NCBI RefSeq assembly: GCF_019396345.1
Contig: NZ_JAHKRM010000001.1
Coordinates: 558,001 to 622,000 of the forward strand
Direction: 5' to 3'
Origin: Nonomuraea guangzhouensis
GTDB lineage: Bacteria > Actinomycetota > Actinomycetes > Streptosporangiales > Streptosporangiaceae
Length of the DNA: 64,000 nt
How positions within the stretch are numbered: the first letter of the stretch is position 1; each line of letters opens with the position of its first letter. Below, piece after piece: positions 8,620 to 16,954 of the stretch. The position numbers and the translations under genes are program-made. The notes beneath the pieces are model-generated. The model searched no databases. It saw only the letters and a program-made list of their open reading frames with translations, and was not told the DNA's origin.

Positions 8620-8663
8620 TTAGGTAGGGTTCACCTGCCCTAATTTAGGTAAGCCTTTCCTAC
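8620..8663 (+). promoter_or_regulatory. Double IdeR/DmdR-like iron box upstream of efeUOB
   Basis: Two adjacent sites resemble the 19-bp IdeR/DmdR consensus TTAGGTTAGGCTAACCTAA. The stretch at 8620-8643 begins TTAGGTAGGGTTCACCT and ends CCCTAA. The site at 8645-8663, TTAGGTAAGCCTTTCCTAC, matches 14 of 19 positions. They end 16 bases before the efeU GTG, so a repressor bound here would cover the promoter or the transcription start. Expected behaviour: repression by iron-loaded IdeR/DmdR and induction on iron starvation. Confidence 0.75.
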
Positions 8664-8678
8664 AGCGCAGGAGCACCG

Positions 8679-9512
8679 GTGTTCGCCAGCTATCTCATAG
8701 GACTGCGGGAAGGACTGGAGGCGACACTCGTCGTCTCGGTCCTGATCGCCTTCCTGGTCAAAAGTGACCGCAAGGACAAGCTGCCACAGGTGTGGACCGG
8801 TGTCATCGCCGCTCTCGCCCTGTCGATCGGCTTCGGCGCGCTGCTGACGTTCACGGCCGCCCACCTGGACCACACGGGACAGGAGCTGTTCGACGCGATC
8901 ACCTCGCTGCTGGCCGTGGTGTTCGTCACCTGGATGATCTTCTGGATGCGCCGCACGGCCCGCGCGCTCTCCAAGGAGCTGCGCGGCAAGCTCACGGACG
9001 CGCTCCAGATGGGCTCGCTCGCCGTGGTCGTGATGGCCTTCCTGGCCGTGGCCCGCGAGGGGCTGGAGACGGCGTTGCTGTTCTTCGCCTCCGTCCAGGG
9101 CGCCACCACCACCGCGACGCCGCTCATCGGCATCAGCCTGGGCCTGCTCACCTCGGTGGCGATCGGCTGGGGCATCTACCGCAGCGCCCTGAAGATCAAC
9201 CTCACCAAGTTCTTCACCTGGACGGGCCTGCTGCTGATCCTGGTGGCCGCCGGCATCTTCAAGTACGGCGTGCACGACCTGCAGGAGGCCAACATCCTGC
9301 CGGGCCTGAGCACCTACGCCTTCGACATCAGCGCGATCCTGCCCGCCGACTCCTGGTGGGGCGCGCTGCTCGCCGGGATGCTCAACATCACCCCGCAGCC
9401 GAGCGTGCTGGAGGCCCTGGCCTGGGTCCTCTACCTCGTGCCCACCCTCTTCCTCTTCCTGCGCCCCCAGCGCACCCCCGCACCGGCACCAACCACCACC
9501 AGCTCGGCCTGA
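8679..9512 (+). CDS. efeU: Iron permease EfeU (FTR1 family)
   Basis: A 277-residue membrane protein with seven hydrophobic segments and both REGLE iron-translocation motifs of the Ftr1/EfeU family, at residues 10-14 (LREGLEATL) and 126-130 (AREGLETAL). It moves ferric iron across the cytoplasmic membrane after oxidation by the EfeB peroxidase with EfeO as periplasmic-side partner. GTG start with CAGGAG nine bases upstream. It leads the efeUOB operon; the next gene begins 11 bases after its stop. The IdeR-like sites directly upstream fit iron-responsive control. Confidence 0.96.
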   Translation: MFASYLIGLREGLEATLVVSVLIAFLVKSDRKDKLPQVWTGVIAALALSIGFGALLTFTAAHLDHTGQELFDAITSLLAVVFVTWMIFWMRRTARALSKELRGKLTDALQMGSLAVVVMAFLAVAREGLETALLFFASVQGATTTATPLIGISLGLLTSVAIGWGIYRSALKINLTKFFTWTGLLLILVAAGIFKYGVHDLQEANILPGLSTYAFDISAILPADSWWGALLAGMLNITPQPSVLEALAWVLYLVPTLFLFLRPQRTPAPAPTTTSSA

Positions 9513-9523
9513 ACAGGAGCATC

Positions 9524-10663
9524 ATGCTTAACTCCACCACCCGCGGCCTCGCCTTGGTGTTCGGTGCGCTATCCCTGGCCGCCTGCGGCTCGGGAACTCC
9601 GGCCACGCCCGACTCCGCCGCGCCGGCCAAGCCGGGGAAGATCAGCGTGGCCGCCTCCGACACCGAGTGCAAGGTCGCCGCCGCCGAGGTGCCCGCGGGC
9701 ACCAGTACGTTCACGATCACCAACGGCGGCACCAAGGTCACCGAGTTCTACGTGTACGCGCCGGGCGACCGCGTCATGGCCGAGGTCGAGAACATCGTGC
9801 CTGGCCTGACCCGCGAGGTCATCGCCGAGCTGCCCGCCGGGGCGTACGAGACGGTCTGCAAGCCCGGCATGGTGGGCAAGGGCCTGCGTAACGCGCTCAA
9901 GGTGACGGGCGAGCACAAGGCGCTCAGCTCCGACGCCAAGCTGGCCGAGGCCACCGCCAGCTACAAGCGCTACATCAAGACGCAGAGCGACACGCTGCTG
10001 GTCAAGACACAGGAGTTCGTCGACGCGGTCAAGGCGGGCGACAGCGCCAAGGCCAAGGAGCTCTTCCCGGTCTCGCGTACGTACTGGGAGCGGATCGAGC
10101 CGGTCGCGGAGATCTTCGGCGACCTCGACCCGGCGATCGACGCCCGCGAGGCCGACCTGGCGGCCGGCGAGAAGTGGACCGGCTTCCACAAGATCGAGAA
10201 GGATCTCTGGATCACCAAGGACATCAGCAAGGACGGCCCGGTGGCCGACAAGCTGATCGCCGACGTCAAGACCATCGTGGAGAAGTCGAACGCCGCCGAG
10301 CTGACCCCGCTCAACCTGGCCAACGGCGCCAAGGAGCTGCTCGACGAGGTCGCCACCGGCAAGATCACCGGCGAGGAGGACACCTGGTCGCACACCGACC
10401 TGTGGGACTTCGACGCCAACCTCCAGGGCTCCAAGGCCGCCGTACAGGCGCTCCGTCCCGTGCTGGAGGAGCGCGCGCCCGACCTGGTCAAGACGTTGGA
10501 CGAGAAGTTCGCCGCGGCCGAGGCCGCGCTGGGCAAGCACCAGAAGGGCGACGGCTGGCAGCTGCACAACGAGCTGTCCAAGGCCGAGCTGAAGGCGCTG
10601 TCGGACGCGATCAACGCGCTGGCCGAGCCGATCAGCAAGATCGCCCCGGCCATCACGAAGTAG
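9524..10663 (+). CDS. efeO: Iron uptake lipoprotein EfeO
   Basis: A 379-residue lipoprotein with signal peptide and lipobox LAAC (Cys near residue 22). The N-terminal part (about 45-130) is the cupredoxin-like domain with a ...YETVCKPGMVGKG... metal-site segment. The C-terminal part (about 140-379) is the helical M75 imelysin-like domain with the HxxE motif GFHKIEKDLW (His222, Glu225) that binds iron in this family. It delivers ferric iron to EfeU. ATG start with AACAGGAGC upstream. It lies between efeU and efeB, the standard order. Confidence 0.96.
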   Translation: MLNSTTRGLALVFGALSLAACGSGTPATPDSAAPAKPGKISVAASDTECKVAAAEVPAGTSTFTITNGGTKVTEFYVYAPGDRVMAEVENIVPGLTREVIAELPAGAYETVCKPGMVGKGLRNALKVTGEHKALSSDAKLAEATASYKRYIKTQSDTLLVKTQEFVDAVKAGDSAKAKELFPVSRTYWERIEPVAEIFGDLDPAIDAREADLAAGEKWTGFHKIEKDLWITKDISKDGPVADKLIADVKTIVEKSNAAELTPLNLANGAKELLDEVATGKITGEEDTWSHTDLWDFDANLQGSKAAVQALRPVLEERAPDLVKTLDEKFAAAEAALGKHQKGDGWQLHNELSKAELKALSDAINALAEPISKIAPAITK

Positions 10664-10676
10664 GGAAGGCGAGATC

Positions 10677-11930
10677 ATGAGTGATCGCATGAGCCGCAGG
10701 AAACTGTTCGGCCTGGGCGCGGCGGGGGCGGCCGCCGTCGGCGCCGGGGCTGTGGCCACGCGCGCGCTGGTCGAGGAGCCGACGGTCGCGCACGCGGCCT
10801 CGATCTCCGATCCCGTCTCCTTCTACGGCGAACACCAGGCGGGCATCGTCACCCCCGCCCAGGACCGGCTGCACTTCGTCTCCTTCGACGTGACCACCGA
10901 CAAGCGGGCCGAGCTGGTCGAACTGATGCAGGAGTGGACGGCCGCCGCCGCCAGGCTGGTGCAGGGCAAGGAGGCGGGCACGTTCGGGACAGTGGGCGGG
11001 GTCCCCGAGGCCGCGCCCGACGACACGGGCGAGGCGCTCGGCCTGCCCGCCTCCGGGCTGACGCTGACGATCGGCTTCGGGCCGTCGCTGTTCGACGACC
11101 GGTTCGGGCTGGCGGGCAAGCGGCCGGCCGCGCTCGCCGATCTCCCGAAATTCCCTGGTGAACAGCTCATTCCGGAAATATCCGGTGGCGACATCTGCGT
11201 GCAGGCGTGCGCGCACGATCCCCAGGTCGCCGTGCACGCCATCCGCAACCTGGCCAGGATCGGCTTCGGCAAGGTGTCGGTCCGCTGGTCCCAGCTCGGC
11301 TTCGGCCGTACGTCCTCCACCTCGCGCGCCCAGGCGACGCCGCGCAACCTGATGGGCTTCAAGGACGGCACGAACAACCTCAAGCTGGAGGACGTCGAGC
11401 TGCTGCGCCAGCAGCTGTGGGTGGGCGCCCAGGACGGCCCCGCCTGGATGACCGGCGGCAGCTACATGGTCACCAGGAAGATCCGCATGATGGTCGAGAC
11501 CTGGGACAGGACGTCGCTGGGCGAGCAGGAGGCGATCTTCGGCCGCGACAAGGGCGTGGGTGCCCCGATGGGTAAGAAGGCGGAGTTCGACACGCCGGAC
11601 TTCGCGGCCAAGGGCGGGGACGGCCTGCCGCTCATCAAGAACGACGCCCATGTCAGGCTGGCGCACCCCACCACGAACGGCGGCGCGCGCCTGCTGCGCA
11701 GGGGCTACAACTTCGTGGACGGCTCCGACGGGCTCGGCCGCCTCGACGCCGGGCTGTTCTTCATCGCCTACCAGCGCGATCCGCGCAAGCAGTTCGTGCC
11801 GGTGCAGATGCGTCTGGCCAAGACCGACAGCCTCAACGAGTACATCAAGCACATCTCCAGCGGGCTCTGGGCGTGCCCGCCGGGGATGCGTGACGCGGGC
11901 GATTACTGGGGGCGCGCGCTCTTCGCCTGA
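10677..11930 (+). CDS. efeB: Dye-decolourising heme peroxidase EfeB
   Basis: A 417-residue DyP-type peroxidase with a twin-arginine signal (MSRRKLFGLGAAGAAAVGAG), so it is exported folded with heme. The family motif GFKDGTNN is present with the catalytic Asp at residue 230, and His330 in RLAHPTTNGGARLLRRGYNF is the expected heme ligand. In EfeUOB systems it oxidises ferrous iron or frees iron from heme before uptake through EfeU. Starts 14 bases after efeO and is the last gene of the operon. Confidence 0.96.
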   Translation: MSDRMSRRKLFGLGAAGAAAVGAGAVATRALVEEPTVAHAASISDPVSFYGEHQAGIVTPAQDRLHFVSFDVTTDKRAELVELMQEWTAAAARLVQGKEAGTFGTVGGVPEAAPDDTGEALGLPASGLTLTIGFGPSLFDDRFGLAGKRPAALADLPKFPGEQLIPEISGGDICVQACAHDPQVAVHAIRNLARIGFGKVSVRWSQLGFGRTSSTSRAQATPRNLMGFKDGTNNLKLEDVELLRQQLWVGAQDGPAWMTGGSYMVTRKIRMMVETWDRTSLGEQEAIFGRDKGVGAPMGKKAEFDTPDFAAKGGDGLPLIKNDAHVRLAHPTTNGGARLLRRGYNFVDGSDGLGRLDAGLFFIAYQRDPRKQFVPVQMRLAKTDSLNEYIKHISSGLWACPPGMRDAGDYWGRALFA

Positions 11931-11998
11931 CGTACAGCCGGTTGCAAGCCTGATTTGTTCACATGGAGCATGCTCAGTGACACGTCAGGGAGACCCAA

Positions 11999-12556
11999 GT
12001 GATGATCGTCTTTGGTGGCGTTTTCGCCGTACTCGTCCTGCTGGCCGCCCTCCTCTTCATCTCGATCTACAACGGATTAGTACACAAGCGCAACGCCGTC
12101 GAGAACGCCTGGGCCCAGGTCGATGTGCAGCTCAAGCGCCGCCACGATCTGGTGCCCAACCTGGTGGAGGTCGTCCGCGGCTACGCCGGCCATGAGCGGC
12201 AGACGCTCACCGCCGTCACGGCCGCCCGCGCGCAGGCCCTCGGCGCGCACACCCCCGCCGAGATGGCCGGCGCCGAGAACGCGCTGACCGGCGCGCTGAA
12301 GACCCTGTTCGCGGTCGCCGAGTCCTATCCCAACCTCAAGGCCAGCCAGAACTTCGCCGAGCTCCAGGAGGAACTGGCCACCACCGAGAACCGGATCGCC
12401 TACTCCCGCCAGTACTACAACGACGCCGTCCTCACCTACAGCAACGCGATCCAGACCGTTCCGGCCAACTTCATCGCGGGCATGAGCGGGTTCACCCCCC
12501 GCGAGTACTTCCAGGCACCGGGCGAGGAGCGCGGGCCCGTACAGGTGCGGTTCTGA
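11999..12556 (+). CDS. lemA: LemA-family membrane protein
   Basis: 185 residues: one N-terminal membrane helix, then the helical LemA domain with the diagnostic segments RNAVENAWAQVDVQLKRRHDLVPNL, TAVTAARAQA, YPNLKASQNF, and AYSRQYYNDAV...NAIQTVPANFIA (each noted here only in part). LemA proteins are membrane-anchored coiled-coil proteins of poorly defined role in the envelope. GTG at 11999 is six bases after AGGGAG; an ATG follows at 12002. It is almost always found with a DUF2207 (YciQ-like) or TPM-domain gene, as here, where the next gene overlaps by one base. Confidence 0.93.
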   Translation: MMIVFGGVFAVLVLLAALLFISIYNGLVHKRNAVENAWAQVDVQLKRRHDLVPNLVEVVRGYAGHERQTLTAVTAARAQALGAHTPAEMAGAENALTGALKTLFAVAESYPNLKASQNFAELQEELATTENRIAYSRQYYNDAVLTYSNAIQTVPANFIAGMSGFTPREYFQAPGEERGPVQVRF

Positions 12557-13959
12557 TGACCGTCTGGTTCGCCGTCTCGGCCGCCGCCGCGGCGTTGTGG
12601 GCGCTGCTCCTGCTGGCGCTGGCGATCGCGACCCGCACCCCGGCCATCACCCCCGGCCGGCCCGGCGCCCCGCTCACGGACGAGCCGCCCGCCGTGGTCG
12701 ACCTCATCACCGGTGACTGGCGCCTGTGCGACGAGGCCGCCTCCGCCACCCTGCTCGACCTCGCCGCGCGGGGCGCCGTGCAGATCGAGGAGGTCGGGCC
12801 GGAATTGTCCCTGGTACGCCTGCACCACGCCGAGGGGCTGAACCCGTACGAACAACTCGTCTACGACCACGTGCGCTCACTCGCGCGCGACGGCGTCGTG
12901 GCCACCGGCGCGCTGGCCGAGGGCTCGCGCAACCTGGGCCGCTGGTGGAAGAGCTTCCGCAAGAAGGTCATCGCCGACGCCCGGCAGCGGGGACTGTCCC
13001 GGGCCCGCTGGAGCCGCGCGCACGCGACGCTGCTGTTCGCGTCCGCGCTGGTGCCCGCCGCGCTGGTCGCCGTCGCGGTCACCGTGGCCGACCCCGAACA
13101 CGACGGCGGCATCGGCGCGGGCATCCTGGCTTACGCCGCGCTGGTCTACCTGGCCGGCCGGCTCAACGGCGAGCGCGGCACCGACCTGGGCGTCCAGACG
13201 GCGGGTCATTGGCTGGGCGTACGCGAGACGCTGTCGAACGCGCGCTACGCCGAGAAGCCCGCGGCGAGCGTGACCATCTGGGGCCGTCCCCTGGCGTACG
13301 CGGCCGCTCTCGGGCTCGCGCCGCGCGCGGTCCGCAGCCTGCCGGTGAGCGTGCCCGCCGACGACCGCCGGGCCTGGTCCGACTTCGGCGGCATGTGGCA
13401 CGCGGTGGACGTGCGCTACCCGTCGCGGCTCATCTGGGGCCGGCCGCCGCTGCACACCGTGGGCCGTGGCCTGGCGGCCGGCTTCTTCGCAGGCTTCTGG
13501 ACGTGGATCGTGCTGATCGTCCTGTCGGCGTTCGACCTGTGGCCGCGCGCCCTGACCCAGCCGGGCGGCTTCGCCGTGGGCCTCGCGATCGCCGCCGTGC
13601 CCGCCGTCCGCGCCCTGCTCGACCTGACCGGCCAGACCTGGATCGAGGGCCAGATCGTACGCCTGCGCAGACGCCAGTCGGGCGGCAGCGAGAACCGCGT
13701 GAAGTACGTCTACTGGTGCGCCATCGACGAGGGCCGGGGCCGCGAGCTCAGGGCGTACGGCATGGCCGAGGACCAGTGGACTCGCCTGTCGGAGGGCGAC
13801 CTGGTCCGCGCCAGGGCCGGACGACGGGTCGGCTGGATCGCCGAGATCGAGGTGCGCCGCGGCACGACCCACCGGGGTAACTACGCCGACACCCAGGACC
13901 ACCTGATCGACGCCCCACGCAATCTCGGCGAGGTCCGCCCGGAGTGGGGAGCCCCTTAA
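12556..13959 (+). CDS. DUF2207-type predicted membrane protein
   Basis: 467 residues. A membrane helix at the N-terminus is followed by a cytoplasmic domain (about 50-150) with VDLITGDWRLCDEAASATLLDLAARGAVQIEEV, a winged-helix-like pattern characteristic of the DUF2207 C-terminal region. Further membrane helices lie near 160-200 and 305-360, with a soluble tail. The large extracellular N-terminal DUF2207 domain of full-length relatives is missing, so this is the short form. The start codon overlaps the last base of the LemA gene, implying coupled expression. Function is unknown; a role with LemA in envelope maintenance is inferred from constant pairing. Confidence 0.75.
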   Translation: MTVWFAVSAAAAALWALLLLALAIATRTPAITPGRPGAPLTDEPPAVVDLITGDWRLCDEAASATLLDLAARGAVQIEEVGPELSLVRLHHAEGLNPYEQLVYDHVRSLARDGVVATGALAEGSRNLGRWWKSFRKKVIADARQRGLSRARWSRAHATLLFASALVPAALVAVAVTVADPEHDGGIGAGILAYAALVYLAGRLNGERGTDLGVQTAGHWLGVRETLSNARYAEKPAASVTIWGRPLAYAAALGLAPRAVRSLPVSVPADDRRAWSDFGGMWHAVDVRYPSRLIWGRPPLHTVGRGLAAGFFAGFWTWIVLIVLSAFDLWPRALTQPGGFAVGLAIAAVPAVRALLDLTGQTWIEGQIVRLRRRQSGGSENRVKYVYWCAIDEGRGRELRAYGMAEDQWTRLSEGDLVRARAGRRVGWIAEIEVRRGTTHRGNYADTQDHLIDAPRNLGEVRPEWGAP

Positions 13960-14034
13960 ATCTGGGGATTCGGTCACGGTGATACACGAGTGATTCTGGA
14001 GTGGCAGCTCAGGAAAGAGAAACGAGAGGCCACC

Positions 14035-14586
14035 ATGAACATTCGCTCGATTCGCAAGACGGCCGTTGTGCTTCTGGGGGCGACACTCATCGCCATTCCG
14101 ATGAACGCGGCACCCGCGTCAGCCGCCGGCGACGAGGACTTCAAGGCGTTCAGCATGTCATTCGACGTCGGCGAGCTCTCCAACACCAACAAATGCATTC
14201 CCGTTTGGGTGACCGCACGCTACCGTGACGCATCCGGTAGCGACACCTGGACCCGGCTCATCAGGACGAACACCAACGGCTGCGACTCCGACCCGGAGCA
14301 CCTGCAGAAGTTCGGTGATTTCCAGAGCACCTACAGCACGGTCCACCTGCTGGCCGGGCCGAAGCCGGCTCAGCACCTCCGCTGGAAAGACCTCACGAGC
14401 CTGACGCTGACGGTGACCACTCCGAACACGCCGCCGGGGCGCCAGAAGAACGTGAAGATAACCAAGGAGAGCATTTGGGCGCAGGACACCGATAACAACT
14501 GGCACGAGCTGTTCAACGAGCAGTACGTGAAAATATTCTCCGACGGGTTCAACGACTTCGAAATGTTCGTCAAACACCCTGCGTGA
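14035..14586 (+). CDS. Secreted protein of unknown function
   Basis: 183 residues starting at ATG 14035 with GAGAGG eight bases upstream. A Sec signal peptide (MNIRSIRKTAVVLLGATLIAIPMNAAPASA) ends near residue 31. The mature part is rich in polar and aromatic residues and predicted beta strands, with two cysteines (in NKCIPVWV and TNGCDSD) that could form a disulphide. Slightly lower GC than its neighbours. I do not recognise the family. The pattern of alternating strands is compatible with a small carbohydrate- or wall-binding protein, but nothing in the sequence proves it. Convergent with the CGNR gene, with a shared hairpin terminator between them. Confidence 0.8.
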   Translation: MNIRSIRKTAVVLLGATLIAIPMNAAPASAAGDEDFKAFSMSFDVGELSNTNKCIPVWVTARYRDASGSDTWTRLIRTNTNGCDSDPEHLQKFGDFQSTYSTVHLLAGPKPAQHLRWKDLTSLTLTVTTPNTPPGRQKNVKITKESIWAQDTDNNWHELFNEQYVKIFSDGFNDFEMFVKHPA

Positions 14587-14596
14587 GCCGGTCGCC

Positions 14597-14636
14597 GGCG
14601 TTGGGGGATTCTCGCCGCACGGAATCCCCCAACGCC
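14597..14636. terminator. Bidirectional hairpin terminator
   Basis: A perfect 15-bp stem (GGCGTTGGGGGATTC at 14597-14611 pairing with 14622-14636) with a 10-base loop. It lies between two convergent stops (14586 plus, 14640 minus). No long T-run follows, as is usual in actinomycetes. Confidence 0.85.
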
Positions 14637-14639
14637 CGG

Positions 14640-15215
14640 TCAGGTGCGGTGGCGGGCGCGGGAGGCGGCGGCGTGGGCGCGGTTGGCGCACCGGGTCGAG
14701 CAGAACTGCCGCCGCCCCGGACGGCTCCGGTCGATGAAGGCGTCGCGGCACGGCGAGGCCGCGCACAGGCGCAGCCGTACCCAATCTCCCACGGCGGCGA
14801 CATCGAGCAGTTCGCGAACCGCACGCACCGCCAGCCGGTCCGCCGTCCCCGCGCCGTCTGGCGCCACGAGCCGCAGCACCGGCGCCCCGCCGACATCCTC
14901 GACCGCCACCCGCGCCGGCAGCCCCGCCGTGAACCGGGCCAGCGCCCGCGTCCGCTCCGATGCCTCGCAGGCCAGCACGGCCCGCAACCGCCCGCGCATC
15001 TCCCGCACCGCGGCCAATTCGGACGTCCAGAAATCCGCCTGCCCCTCAGACTCCCCACCGGCCGGCTCCCCCAGATCCTCTTGTGGTTCGCCGAACTCCG
15101 CGCAGAACCGCCGCAGCGCCGCAGGGTCCGGCAACCGCTCCGGCTCGTCCAGGTATTCGTCCCAGGTGTTGGCCAGATCCAACGCCACCAACCCCGTATC
15201 GACGTACTGGCGCAT
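14640..15215 (-). CDS. CGNR zinc-finger transcriptional regulator
   Basis: 191 residues: an N-terminal ABATE-type domain beginning VALDLANTWDEYL, and a C-terminal CGNR-type zinc finger with CAASPCRDAFIDRS and QFCSTRCANR, giving four zinc cysteines; the canonical Gly of CGNR is Ala here (CANR). Members are putative stress or ligand-responsive DNA-binding regulators. ATG at 15215 has AGGAGGA nine bases upstream. The start is 29 bases from that of the divergent arginase-family gene, so it may regulate both itself and that enzyme. Confidence 0.88.
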   Translation of the reverse strand: MRQYVDTGLVALDLANTWDEYLDEPERLPDPAALRRFCAEFGEPQEDLGEPAGGESEGQADFWTSELAAVREMRGRLRAVLACEASERTRALARFTAGLPARVAVEDVGGAPVLRLVAPDGAGTADRLAVRAVRELLDVAAVGDWVRLRLCAASPCRDAFIDRSRPGRRQFCSTRCANRAHAAASRARHRT

Positions 15216-15244
15216 TCCCAAATCCTCCTGCTACCGTCACGAGT

Positions 15245-16144
15245 ATGACCACTATAACTCCTGACGCAAGATTCGCCATCCTCGATGCCCCCTCGAACCT
15301 CGGCCTCCGCCCGCCGGCCCCTGACGTGATCCCCGGCTGCTACAAGGCCCCGTGGGCGCTCCGCGACGCCGGGCTGCGGGAGCGGATCGGCGCGAGTGAC
15401 GCGGGCGCGGTGGTTCCGCCGCGCTATGTGTCCACCTGGCAGCCGGGCGACGGCGTCCGCAACGGCCCGGCGATCGCCGCGTACGCCAGGAAGCTGGCCG
15501 ACCGCGTCGCCGCCGTCCGCGAGTCGGGGGCGTTCCCGATCGTCCTCGGCGGTGACTGCTCGATCCTGCTCGGCCCGGCCGTCGCATTGCGCGAAGCAGG
15601 TCGGTACGGCCTGGCGTACCTGGACGCCCATACCGACTTCCGCCACCTCGGCAACTCCCCGCACGTGGGCGCCGCGGGCGGAGAGGCCCTCGCCCTGGTG
15701 ACCGGTCGTGGCGACGACTACCTGGTGGACCTCGGCGGCCTGCGCCCGTATGTGGCCGACGAGGACGTGATCGTGCTCGGCGTACGCGACGAAGAGGACC
15801 TGAGGGACGCCGAGGAGTCCGGTCTCGCCTGCGTGCCCGTCGCCGACATCGGCCCCGGCACCCTCGACACCGCCAGGAAGATCCTGGTCCGAGACGACCT
15901 CGACGGCTTCTGGATCCACGTCGACGCCGACATTCTCGACCCCGCCGTACTGCCCGCCGTCGACTCCCCCACGCCCGGCGGGCTCGACGCGGACGGCCTG
16001 GCCGGGCTGCTGCGCGGCCTGCTCCACCTCCCGGGAGCCGCCGGTCTGGAGATCACGATTTTCGACCCCGACCTCGACCAGGACGGCACGCAGGCCGCCC
16101 TGCTCGTGGACATCCTCGCGTCGGCGCTCACCACCGGCCCTTGA
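15245..16144 (+). CDS. Arginase/agmatinase-family ureohydrolase
   Basis: 299 residues with the three manganese motifs of the family: GGDCS at 102-106, DAHTD at 127-131 and DADILDP at 227-233, followed by SPTPGGL. The enzyme should hydrolyse a guanidino compound to an amine plus urea; whether arginine, agmatine or formiminoglutamate is used cannot be decided here. It is divergent from the CGNR regulator, which is the likely controller. Confidence 0.9.
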   Translation: MTTITPDARFAILDAPSNLGLRPPAPDVIPGCYKAPWALRDAGLRERIGASDAGAVVPPRYVSTWQPGDGVRNGPAIAAYARKLADRVAAVRESGAFPIVLGGDCSILLGPAVALREAGRYGLAYLDAHTDFRHLGNSPHVGAAGGEALALVTGRGDDYLVDLGGLRPYVADEDVIVLGVRDEEDLRDAEESGLACVPVADIGPGTLDTARKILVRDDLDGFWIHVDADILDPAVLPAVDSPTPGGLDADGLAGLLRGLLHLPGAAGLEITIFDPDLDQDGTQAALLVDILASALTTGP

Positions 16145-16210
16145 CGATGCTGAATCCACCCCAGAGGATTATGTACAGATTGTGGACTAAAAGCACCAGG
16201 GGAGCTGAGG

Positions 16211-16954
16211 ATGACCAAGCCGCTCAGTGTGCAGCTCTACTCCGTAAGAGACCAACTAGCCGCGGACCGTGACAACGTGCTGCGTCGGATAGCCGGGATC
16301 GGCTACGGGGCCGTTGAGCCCTTCGACCCCACCGCCGACCCCAAGGGCTTCCGGAAGGTGGCGGACGACCTCGGGCTGGCCGTGTCGAGCACGCACGCCT
16401 ACGCCCTGCTCAGCCAGGAGCCGGCCGAGGTCTTCGACGCCATCGCCACCGTCGGCACCGACCTGGTGATCATCCCGGGCGGCATCGCGCACGAGGAGTT
16501 CACCACGCGCGACGGCCTGTCCAGGACCGCCGACCTGCTGAACGGCCTGGCCGAGCAGGCGTCCGCGTACGGCATGCGGATCGGCTACCACAACCACTGG
16601 TGGGAGATCGAGCCGCGGATCGACGGCCGCCACGCTTTGGAGGCGCTCGCCGATCTGCTGGCTCCGGAGGTGTTCCTGGAGATCGACACGTATTGGGCGG
16701 CTGTGGGCGGTGCGGACGTGCCTGCCTTACTACGTGGACTCTCCTCCAGGATCCTGGCGCTGCACGTCAAGGACGGGCCGGTCGTCAAGGACGAGCCGCA
16801 CGTGGCCGTGGGCCAGGGCGTCATGCCGGTGCCGGAGATCCTCGCGGCCAGCCCGGACACCTGGCGGATCGTGGAGCTCGACAGCTGCGCGGGCGACATC
16901 TTCGACGCTCTCGCGGGCAGCCACACCTACCTCACGCAGCTGAGCGGTTCGTGA
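16211..16954 (+). CDS. Sugar phosphate isomerase/epimerase (TIM barrel)
   Basis: 247 residues of the xylose-isomerase-like TIM-barrel family. Metal-site residues are visible as VEPFD, YHNHWWE, EIDTYWA and LHVKDG. Such enzymes epimerise or isomerise keto-sugars or inositol derivatives. The stop codon overlaps the GTG of the following Gfo/Idh dehydrogenase (GTGA), and the two form a typical catabolic pair for sugars or inositols. ATG start preceded by GGGGAGCTGAGG. Confidence 0.9.
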   Translation: MTKPLSVQLYSVRDQLAADRDNVLRRIAGIGYGAVEPFDPTADPKGFRKVADDLGLAVSSTHAYALLSQEPAEVFDAIATVGTDLVIIPGGIAHEEFTTRDGLSRTADLLNGLAEQASAYGMRIGYHNHWWEIEPRIDGRHALEALADLLAPEVFLEIDTYWAAVGGADVPALLRGLSSRILALHVKDGPVVKDEPHVAVGQGVMPVPEILAASPDTWRIVELDSCAGDIFDALAGSHTYLTQLSGS

